Below, piece by piece: positions 5,807 to 13,300 of a stretch of DNA of 15,042 nt (positions within the stretch are counted from its first letter, which is position 1; every line of letters starts with the position of its first letter). The notes below the pieces were generated by a model. The model searched no databases, was not told where the DNA came from, and saw only the letters and a program-made list of their open reading frames with translations. A program made the translations under genes and the position numbers. The DNA is taken from the NCBI GenBank assembly GCA_003561145.1, contig PWXL01000213.1, positions 1-15,042 on the forward strand, in the 5' to 3' direction. The DNA comes from Candidatus Atribacteria bacterium. Its GTDB lineage: Bacteria > Atribacterota > Atribacteria > Atribacterales > Atribacteraceae.

Positions 5807-6567
5807 ACGAAGCCGTTATAACGGGCAAACAGATTGTTGGAAATTTCATAGAATTTACCTGTACCTGTGCCGAAGTGGCACAGCACGCTGTTCCAGGACA
5901 GTTCGTGATGGTATCTGTTTCTCCAACTCTCGACCCCTTTTTGAACAGGCCGCTCGGTATTTTATGGGCGAAAGATGATAGTTTTGCATTACTGTTCGAG
6001 GTGGTGGGGAGGGGGACCTCACTCTTGGCCTGCCTGGAAAAAGGAGATACGCTGCCGGTTTTGGGTCCCTTGGGCAACGGCTATTCCCTGGATGCCTCTT
6101 CAGCTCTCCTTTTAGCAGGCGGAAGAGGTGTTGTCACCCTGCATTTTCTAGCGCGCAGGTTCAAAGAACTGGGTATACCCGTGTCAATGTTATGTGGTGT
6201 GCGTGATAGCTCGGAAATCATGCTTGAGAGGTATATAATTGAATGTGAAAGCGGACTTCGGCTCTTTTGTTGTGAAGAAGGGGTGAGAGGATTATTCCAG
6301 GGAACAGTGGTGGATGCCTTGGAGGAATACGCCGCCCTGCATCCCCTTGCACCTGAAACAGTTATTTATACCTGCGGGCCGGAAGGAATGCTCAGGGAGC
6401 TTGCGATGCACCCTTTGTTAGAAAAGCGCAGGGTTGAGGTTTCATTGGAAGCGCTTATGGGATGTGGTTTCGGTGTATGCATGAGTTGCGCGCGAAAGAG
6501 TACCGAGGGATATATGCATATATGTTCCGAGGGTCCGGTATGTGCTCTCTCCGAGGTTACCTGGTGA
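5803..6567 (+). CDS. pyrK: Dihydroorotate dehydrogenase B, electron-transfer subunit
   Basis: A 254-residue FAD and [2Fe-2S] subunit of NAD-dependent class 1B dihydroorotate dehydrogenase, passing electrons from PyrD to NAD+. The ferredoxin-reductase-like domain shows 'NRPLGILW' (FAD), 'VVGRGTSLL', 'LGPLGNGY' and an NAD-site 'LLLAGGRGVVTLHFLARR', which differs from the usual GGGIGVAPL by an Arg in the glycine loop. The C-terminal cluster motif has Cys221, Cys226, Cys229 and Cys241 (C-x4-C-x2-C-x11-C), the PyrK arrangement. Cys247 is an extra cysteine near the end. The start overlaps pyrF as ATGA with AGGGA seven bases upstream; the stop overlaps pyrD as GTGA. Its position just before pyrD is the standard pyrK-pyrD pair. 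Confidence 0.95.
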   Translation: MNEAVITGKQIVGNFIEFTCTCAEVAQHAVPGQFVMVSVSPTLDPFLNRPLGILWAKDDSFALLFEVVGRGTSLLACLEKGDTLPVLGPLGNGYSLDASSALLLAGGRGVVTLHFLARRFKELGIPVSMLCGVRDSSEIMLERYIIECESGLRLFCCEEGVRGLFQGTVVDALEEYAALHPLAPETVIYTCGPEGMLRELAMHPLLEKRRVEVSLEALMGCGFGVCMSCARKSTEGYMHICSEGPVCALSEVTW

Positions 6568-7469
6568 ACATAAAGACTCGTCTGGGGACGCTTGAACTTG
6601 CAAACCCGTTAGTACTCGCTTCCGGGACGGCTGGATACGGTAGAGAAATCGCTCCATACCTGGACCTGAATCGTGTAGGAGCCATTACGGTGAAAGGATT
6701 GAGTCTTTTCCCCTGCTCGGGGAATCCCCCGCCCCGAATCTACGAGAGCGCTTCAGGCGTCTTAAATTCCATTGGGCTTGAAAACAAAGGTGTTGAACGG
6801 TTTATTCAGGAGGATATTCCATTTCTTGAAACCCTTTCTACGCGTGTTTTCGTTAACATATGGGGCACGGATGAACATTCTTACAGGGACGGGGCCCGAA
6901 CTTTGACAGCAATCGAGAGGATTGATGGAATAGAGATCAATGTTTCGTGTCCGAATGTGGAGAAGGGGGGGGCAAGCTTTGCCTGTAGCCTGGACTCCCT
7001 TGCTTCACTTATCGGAAAACTCAGAAAAGTGGTCACCAAGACACTCATAGTAAAACTTGGACCCATGAAGGAGGATATTGGTGCGGTCGTGATTCTACTG
7101 GAGCAGCTGGGGGTGGATGCAGTCAGTATCACCAATACCTTTCCCGCATTGGCGGTGAACCTCTCAAACGAGAGGTTGTTTTTCTCCCGTAAAACGGCGG
7201 GGCTTTCCGGTCCGGCAATCAAGCCCATGGCGCTGCGCATGGTATATGAAGCAACTCAGGCGAGCAGCATTCCCTGTATCGGCATGGGAGGGATATCAAG
7301 CGGAACCGACGCTGTGGAATTTCTCCTGGTTGGAGCATGTGCGGTAGGAGTGGGAACCGCGACCCTGAAAAATCCTGCTGCCGCCCTGGAAATACTCGAG
7401 GGAATGCAATCATGGATGGAAGGAAGAGGTATTGAGCGTATAGAAGAAATAATAGGTAAAGCGAGGTGA
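6564..7469 (+). CDS. pyrD: Dihydroorotate dehydrogenase B, catalytic subunit
   Basis: A 301-residue FMN enzyme oxidising dihydroorotate to orotate. It is class 1B: the active-site base is Cys129 in 'INVSCPN' (class 2 enzymes have Ser), Lys44 follows ITV, and 'GNPPPRIYES' and 'LNSIGLENKGVE' are the substrate and FMN loops. 'GMGGISSGTDAVEFLLVGA' binds the FMN phosphate. I start it at GTG 6564, giving a protein beginning VNIKTRLGTLELANP. That start overlaps the pyrK stop as GTGA, has GAGG (6553-6556) seven bases before it, and matches the usual N-terminus. The frame is open 34 codons further upstream, but that part lies wholly within pyrK and looks nothing like PyrD. With PyrK it forms the NAD-linked heterotetramer, typical of anaerobes and Gram-positives. 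Confidence 0.95.
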   Translation: MNIKTRLGTLELANPLVLASGTAGYGREIAPYLDLNRVGAITVKGLSLFPCSGNPPPRIYESASGVLNSIGLENKGVERFIQEDIPFLETLSTRVFVNIWGTDEHSYRDGARTLTAIERIDGIEINVSCPNVEKGGASFACSLDSLASLIGKLRKVVTKTLIVKLGPMKEDIGAVVILLEQLGVDAVSITNTFPALAVNLSNERLFFSRKTAGLSGPAIKPMALRMVYEATQASSIPCIGMGGISSGTDAVEFLLVGACAVGVGTATLKNPAAALEILEGMQSWMEGRGIERIEEIIGKAR

Positions 7470-7474
7470 CATGG

Positions 7475-8050
7475 ATGAAGGAAGAAGAAATCCTGAAAAT
7501 ATTCCGGGATGCGGGGGCTTTTATGGAAGGCCACTTTCTTTTGACTTCAGGCTTGCACAGCCCCGTATACATAGAAAAATTTACCCTGTTGCGGTATCCT
7601 CATTACGTGGAAACCCTGGTGCGGGAAATGATAAAAAGTATCAAGAGGGACGAAATTGATGTAGTCGTGGGACCTGCTGTTGGAGGAATTGTGTTAGCTT
7701 ATGAGGCTGCCCGCCAACTGGAAACACGTATGGCCTTTACCGAGCGGGAGAACGGGAAAATGACTTTTCGCCGTGATTTTGCTCCCTGTAAAGGAGAACG
7801 TGTCCTGGTGGTGGAAGACGTTGTGACAACCGGTGGTTCAGTGCAAGAAGTCGTGGAAGCGGTGCGGGAGAGCCAGGCTGTGGTGACCAAAGTTTCCGCC
7901 CTGGTTGATCGCAGCTCCGGCAAGAATGCGCTTACAGTTCCTTTTTCATCGCTTCTGCAGATGGAAGTACAAACGTACTCACCCGAGGAATGTCCTCTAT
8001 GCCGGGAACGGATCAGGCTGCAGAAACGCGGAAGCCGCTCTCTGGGCTGA
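7475..8050 (+). CDS. pyrE: Orotate phosphoribosyltransferase
   Basis: A 191-residue type I phosphoribosyltransferase that makes OMP from orotate and PRPP. The N-terminus 'FMEGHFLLTSGLHS' is the usual orotate-side motif, 'FTERENGKMTFRRDF' the flexible catalytic loop, and 'VLVVEDVVTTGGS' (residues 110-122) the PRPP-binding loop. The tail has 'CPLCRERIRLQKRGSR' with Cys173 and Cys176, a C-x2-C ending seen in a subset of thermophile and archaeal-type PyrE, perhaps a metal site. ATG 7475 is preferred because GAGGTG (7463-7468) sits six bases upstream and MKEEEIL fits the family start. A GTG at 7466, overlapping the pyrD stop as GTGA, would add three residues and would continue the overlap pattern of the operon, so it remains possible. 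The 25-base gap to the next gene contains no terminator. Confidence 0.95.
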   Translation: MKEEEILKIFRDAGAFMEGHFLLTSGLHSPVYIEKFTLLRYPHYVETLVREMIKSIKRDEIDVVVGPAVGGIVLAYEAARQLETRMAFTERENGKMTFRRDFAPCKGERVLVVEDVVTTGGSVQEVVEAVRESQAVVTKVSALVDRSSGKNALTVPFSSLLQMEVQTYSPEECPLCRERIRLQKRGSRSLG

Positions 8051-8075
8051 AAGGACAAGAAAGGGGCATGTGCCC

Positions 8076-9275
8076 ATGGCTGATTGGAGAGCCTTGCTTG
8101 ACAGTGAATTCGATTTGTTTGAACCCATTACTCTCGCTCAAAGCCTGGTGAGGATTGCCAGTGTCTCTTCTACAAAGGGAGAGAGTGAAATCGCCCGCTA
8201 TATTTCCAACTACCTGATTGACCATGGTATACGGGTGCAATGGCAAGAGGTTGAAGAAGGCCGGGCCAATTTGGTTGCTGAAGTGGAAGGAGCCCTGGGT
8301 GACGGTCCTTCACTGTTACTGAATGGACATCTTGATACCGTTCCCCTTGGGAGCGGCTGGCATTACCCACCGCTGGGCGGGCAGATCATAGACAATCAAT
8401 TGTTCGGCAGGGGGGCCTGTGACATGAAAGGTGCCATTGCCGCCATGATGTATACTCTCCGCCTTGCCTCTCTTTTTTCTCATTCCATGTATGGGTCGGT
8501 CCGCTTGGTATTGGTGGTGGACGAAGAAAAAGACAACCTCGGCATGAAACATTGGGTGGAGAGATATCACAAAGAGGGAGACGTGCTTGATTTTGCGGTG
8601 GTGGGTGAGCCAACCGACCTCAATATCAGCCTGGGGCATAGAGGGGTTGCCGGTTTCCGGGTGAAAGCGAAAGGCCGCTCCAGCCATGCAGGAATGGCTG
8701 AATATGGAGCCAACGCCATCTATCTGGCCGCCCAGATAGTAAGGGGAATTGAAGAGCGGAGTGCAACTCTCAAGGAAAAGACGGATGCAGATCTTGGTTC
8801 ACCTACTCTCAACGTGGGACGTATCCAGGGCGGGGTTTCTGCCAATGTTATCCCTGATTTTTGCCAGGTCGAAATAGATGTCCGTACATTGCCTGATGTA
8901 CCGTTGGAGGAGCTGGAACAGGTAATCAGAAGCACCGCGGAGGAAGCAGCGGCCGCAAGGGGGGAGGGATATGCCATCGGCATGGAACAATCAGTTCCTC
9001 ATCTCCCACCGGTTAAAATCCCCCGCGACATGAAGGAGATCGATATTCTTGCCCGTTCCATTTCGGATGTACCGGGAGAAATGCCTTTATTCGCTCCATT
9101 TCCGGCTTCCTGTGAAGCTTCCTTTTTGTTCAGCGCCGGTATTCCAACCGTGATATTCGGTCCGGGGCGCATAGAACAAGCGCACAGTGCCGATGAATAT
9201 GTGTCAGTCACCCAGGTGGTAGCGGCAGCTCGTATTTACAGCCTGCTGACATTACGTTTTTTGGGGGGAGAATAG
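8076..9275 (+). CDS. M20 family zinc peptidase/deacylase (ArgE/DapE-like)
   Basis: A 399-residue M20 metallohydrolase. The full two-zinc site is present: His85 in 'NGHLDTVP', bridging Asp116 in 'GRGACDMKGA', catalytic Glu150 and ligand Glu151 in VVDEE, Glu178 in VVGEPTD, and His370 in 'EQAHSADEY'. 'GHRGVAGFRVKAKGRSSHAG' starts the dimerisation domain and includes its conserved His residues. Such enzymes remove acyl groups from amino acids (acetylornithine, succinyl-diaminopimelate) or cleave short peptides or carbamoyl amino acids; the sequence alone does not choose. There is no arg or dap gene nearby. ATG 8076 is taken as start: AAAGGGG ends nine bases before it, while GTG 8070 would be too close. 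The frame extends back through pyrE, but that part is a shadow. It is co-directional with the pyr operon and one base from the DUF1175 gene. Confidence 0.88.
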   Translation: MADWRALLDSEFDLFEPITLAQSLVRIASVSSTKGESEIARYISNYLIDHGIRVQWQEVEEGRANLVAEVEGALGDGPSLLLNGHLDTVPLGSGWHYPPLGGQIIDNQLFGRGACDMKGAIAAMMYTLRLASLFSHSMYGSVRLVLVVDEEKDNLGMKHWVERYHKEGDVLDFAVVGEPTDLNISLGHRGVAGFRVKAKGRSSHAGMAEYGANAIYLAAQIVRGIEERSATLKEKTDADLGSPTLNVGRIQGGVSANVIPDFCQVEIDVRTLPDVPLEELEQVIRSTAEEAAAARGEGYAIGMEQSVPHLPPVKIPRDMKEIDILARSISDVPGEMPLFAPFPASCEASFLFSAGIPTVIFGPGRIEQAHSADEYVSVTQVVAAARIYSLLTLRFLGGE

Positions 9276-9276
9276 G

Positions 9277-10254
9277 GTGCGGGTTCGTATTATACTGCCG
9301 GTGGTCGCCCTGGTGTTCTTCTTTTGCTCGGGATTTCTGTTTCCCTGGATCATGGAGGTCCCGGAATCGTTGGAACTATCCGCCGGCCGGCAGACAAACG
9401 AGGTGAAAATGGGGGTGAGGAATCTTTGGGGAGGAACACCGCTCTGGGGAAAACCCCAGGTAATTGCCTCGGATGAGGAGCTTATCTCCCTCAAATGGGA
9501 TGGGGACTCGCTTCTTGTTGCCTCCCGCTTTCTGGAGGGAAGGGGATGGCTTGAAGTGCGGGCATTCCCTTTGCGCAGGCACATCGCTGTCACGGTGGAG
9601 CCTGATACCACAGACAGTGACGGCGATGGTTTTCCCGATGTGGTCAAGCTTCGACAGGAAAGCGACAGGGTAGCCTTTCGGAAGCGCTTTGTGGATATAG
9701 CGATCGCACAACTTGAACGGAAAAGTCCCTCATGGAGAGATCAGGACTGCTCCGGACTGGTACGATTCGCGTACAGGGAAGCCCTGAAAACACCCGACGT
9801 TGAGTGGTTTCAACAGATTGACGCTCCGGTTACCCAAACAGACCGGGTTTCCGCTTATCGTTACCCGAGGATACCCTTGCTTGGAGAGAGACTCTTTCGA
9901 GTACGGCCGGGCCACTTCAGTCCTGAACGGGTCGAAGAGGATTTTTCAGTTTTTGCTTCCGCGTTCTATCTCTTTTCTTATAACGTGGTCCCCTTACAAA
10001 AGGGTGAACGTGAAGCAAAACCTGGAGATCTGTTGTTTTTTTATCATCCGTATACAGCGGACTTTCCATATCATGTTATGATTTATACGGGAGCCGGCGA
10101 AGTTGTGTATCATACAGGCCCAACGGAAGAAGGTGCGGGAAAAATTTCCCGGTCTACCTTACACGATCTCGCTCGCCACCGCGATCCACGCTGGCGTCCG
10201 ATAGCGGGCAACAGGGCTTTTTTAGGTTTTTTCCGCTGGAAGCTATTGACATAA
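9277..10254 (+). CDS. Secreted DUF1175 (YfaT-like) protein, NlpC/P60-like
   Basis: A 325-residue exported protein. Residues 1-25 form a signal peptide or anchor ('MRVRIILPVVALVFFFCSGF'). A domain of about 85 residues follows, then 'DSDGDGFPD' (113-121), a calcium-loop type motif. The C-terminal half looks like an NlpC/P60-like cysteine hydrolase: 'DCSGLVRFAYREAL' with Cys158, 'KPGDLLFFYH', 'PYHVMIYTG' with His266, and VVYHTGP with His279. The 13-residue His-His spacing is close to that of the NlpC/P60 Cys-His-His triad. The DGDG motif plus DCSG order matches what I know of DUF1175 (E. coli YfaT), which lies beside the alpha-2-macroglobulin gene yfaS; the same neighbour follows here. I infer a periplasmic peptidase or amidase; the substrate is unknown. 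GTG 9277 follows GGGGGGAG by about seven bases and lies one base after the M20 stop. Confidence 0.82.
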   Translation: MRVRIILPVVALVFFFCSGFLFPWIMEVPESLELSAGRQTNEVKMGVRNLWGGTPLWGKPQVIASDEELISLKWDGDSLLVASRFLEGRGWLEVRAFPLRRHIAVTVEPDTTDSDGDGFPDVVKLRQESDRVAFRKRFVDIAIAQLERKSPSWRDQDCSGLVRFAYREALKTPDVEWFQQIDAPVTQTDRVSAYRYPRIPLLGERLFRVRPGHFSPERVEEDFSVFASAFYLFSYNVVPLQKGEREAKPGDLLFFYHPYTADFPYHVMIYTGAGEVVYHTGPTEEGAGKISRSTLHDLARHRDPRWRPIAGNRAFLGFFRWKLLT

Positions 10255-10323
10255 TATGTGTCCATTGGTGCAGTGCAGGGGAATGAATAATTTGATAAGA
10301 AACGGAAAGGGAGGGGACCCTCA

Positions 10324-13300
10324 ATGAAAACAGTACGCTGGATTTGGTGTGTCATATGTGCATGCCTCTTGGTGTGCCTGTGTACCTTGTCTCTCGGTGC
10401 CGAGGAGTACGAGTGGTTTTGGCTGAATGTTCCGGCCCAAGTATATCCGGGAGAAACCCTGGAGGCAACTGTATCGGCAACCGGCGTGGACTCTCTCACT
10501 TTTTCCCTGCAACGGATCGAAAACCCTGTACAGTATATTACCGGAGCCCGCAAAGAGCGATTTTTCGATGTGAGTTCCTGGCGGCCAAGCCGTCCTCCCG
10601 AGAAGCGAGAGCTCTGGCAGAACCTGAAAAACGCGTTTTTTCAGTCCCTTCGAGGTATAGCTTCGCGGGTGTTGCCGGAGAGCACGAAATCCTTTCTCCA
10701 GGAACTATTGGGCATTTCCGGTCCCCTCCCCCCGCGACAGATTGAAATCGACCCGGCTGACTACCAGCGGGGAACAGAGTTTGTGAAAAGCTGGCATGAA
10801 AAGCTACAGTATCGTCCCGGGACAACCTATACCTATACTACATTCCAGGTTGCTCCATTGGAAAGAGGCGTATACCTGCTCACCGCTTCCACAGAAACCC
10901 GGGAAAGCAGGGTGTTGTTCAGTGTGAGTTCGGTAGGAATTATCTCAAAACAGGATTACGAGAACTTTTTTTTCTTCGTACAGGAGCAACTCACAGGCCG
11001 GCCGCTTGAGAATGCTCAGGTACGGGTATTCCGGGAAGACCTGGTTATTCGTGAGGGGGTCACAGATGGAAACGGTGTATGGCAAAGTGAAGCCGTGGAG
11101 AGAGGGGAATCCGCTGTAATGGTGGAATGGGAAGGTGAGTATTCCTTTCTGAGCGCTTATTCATATTTTTTTGATGAGAACCTCGATGCCTTTATATATA
11201 CCGAGCGCCCGATTTACCGTCCCGGCCAACGCGTGTATTTCAGGGGGGTTTTGCGGACGCGGTTTCTTGACGGGTACATGGCGCCCGATGAGGGAGAAAT
11301 GGTCGAAGTGCAGCTGGTGGATTTTGACGGCAACGTGTACGGCGAACAAACCCTTGAAACCAACCGCTTTGGAACTGTTTCCTCCTGGCTTGACCTACCC
11401 GCACTGGTGGAGGAAGGAAGCTATTTCCTCGAACTTACTTGGCGGGAGAGAGTATTCACCGGATTTGTTGAGGTGCAAGAATACGAAAAACCCGTGTTCG
11501 AAGTCGATTTGGAGCCGGAGCGGGAGGTATATGCAGCAGGAGAAGAACTTCTCTATGAGTTAAGTGCCACCTATTACACGGGAGAGCCGATGGCTGTCGG
11601 CCATTACCGTTACCGGGTTATTCGTTACCCTGCTTTTTCTGGATCTTTCGGTCGCGACCGCGAGATACTCGTGGAGGAAGAGGGGCAATTGGATACAGCC
11701 GGAAAAAGCGTCATCAGTTTTCCCACACCTGCTGATACTGAAAAGGTTTTCTGGTACGAGGTGAACTGCCAAGTATTTGATCCGGCTTTTCGGGTTGTGG
11801 AAACTTCGGCCCGGGTAAGGGTATTGATGGGAGATTTCGCCCTTGTTCTTCGACCGGACCGTCTGTTTGTTCAACGGGAGAAGCCTTTAACCTGGGAAAT
11901 CCGGGCACTCGATGCCTGGGAAAATCCAGTGGAGGTCGAGGCTGTCCACGCGAAAGTGGAAAAACTGACCTGGAGCGCATCACAGTGGGAGTGGGAGAGT
12001 TCTACTGTTTGGATGAGGACTCTTTCCCTCACCGGGGGAGAAGGGGAGTTGGTTACCAACCTGGATGAGGCGGGGTATTATCGTTTGGAAGTTGCAGCCG
12101 TAGATTCCCAGGGGCGAGTGATCCGTGCCTCACGTACTTTCTATGTCACCGGCCGCGGTTTGTATATTCCCGCAGAGCGTGTGGAAGTCTATACGGACCG
12201 GGAATCATACAGGGTCGGTGAGGAAGCGAGAATCGTCATTGTACCTCCCATGGATGAAACACGCTTTCCTTTCCTTTTTTCCGTGGAGGGATCCCGGATC
12301 CACCACCTGGAAGTCATGGAAGCGGAGGGCCCACTTGAAGTTACGATTCCCATTCGTCCCTATCACCGGCTGGGGTGTTTTGTTTCGGTAGTTTCCTTTT
12401 TCACCGGAGAACTCTACCAGGAATCAGTGGAATTAAGCATTGACCATGAACGTGAACTCTCTATTGAAATGGAAATAGGAAAGAATACCTACCGGCCGGG
12501 AGAAGAGGGAATGATTTTTCTCCAAGTCACCGGGGCAGACGGGCTTCCACGACAGGCAGAACTATCATTGGGTGTAGTCGATCAAGCCATTTTTGATATG
12601 GCTCCCTTCTGGCGGGAAGGGATTGTCGACCACTACTACCAGTATATGTATAACCGCGTTTTTACACTCTCTTCCTTGTATACGGGTTTTTACGGATACG
12701 GAGAACGTGTGTTCGAAGGTTCACCACAAATGAAAGGGGCTTTGGGTGAGGGAGGGCTTACCGTTCGCGAATACTTTCCGGATACTCTTTTATGGCTGCC
12801 TGATTTGGTAACAGATGAGCAAGGCAGGGCGGAGGTACCCTTTACCGCTCCAGGTACCCTTACCCGCTGGAGAGTGGAAGCCAGGGCGGTTGCCGTAGAT
12901 GAGTTCGGGGAAGAAGTGAGTCATTTCCGAACAGCATCCCCCTTTGCTCTCAGGCTTGCTGTTCCTCCGTTTCTGCGTGATGGTGACCAGGCACTTTTGC
13001 GGGCGACATTATGGAATGAGATGCAGCCCCAACAGGTGGAGTTGGATATTGTGGCCGACACAGGCCTTTCTGTTTCTCTCCCTGAGCGCATCCAGCGTAT
13101 CGGAAGAGAGGAAAATATGCCTTTTCCCGTAGAAGTAGCTGCACAGGGTGCGGGAGATTCTTCGATAACCCTCACCGCAAGAGGTGAATATGCTTCCGAT
13201 GGTCTGCGTGTATCTCTGCCAAGGCGAGAGCGCGGGATAATATTGGAAACGAGCAATACGGTGATTGTCCAAGAGGGAGAAGCCAGGTTCCAGTTTTTTT

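Noticed and set aside
6462..6563. 34-codon upstream extension of the pyrD reading frame
   Set aside because: It lies wholly inside the cysteine-cluster region of pyrK, has no PyrD similarity, and GTG 6564 has a good ribosome-binding site and the family-typical N-terminus.
7905..8075. Upstream extension of the M20 gene frame into pyrE
   Set aside because: The extra 57 codons overlap the conserved C-terminal end of pyrE in another frame and resemble no M20 N-terminus; ATG 8076 is well placed behind AAAGGGG.
10246..10257. TTGACATAATAT at the end of the DUF1175 gene as an A2M promoter
   Set aside because: The two boxes touch each other and no -10 box is found at 16-18 bases from TTGACA; the 69-base gap may contain no promoter at all.
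10324..10410. Lipoprotein signal in the alpha-2-macroglobulin N-terminus
   Set aside because: The segment has several Cys, but none is preceded by a proper lipobox (small residue at -1 after a full hydrophobic core), so signal peptidase I cleavage after SLGA is preferred.
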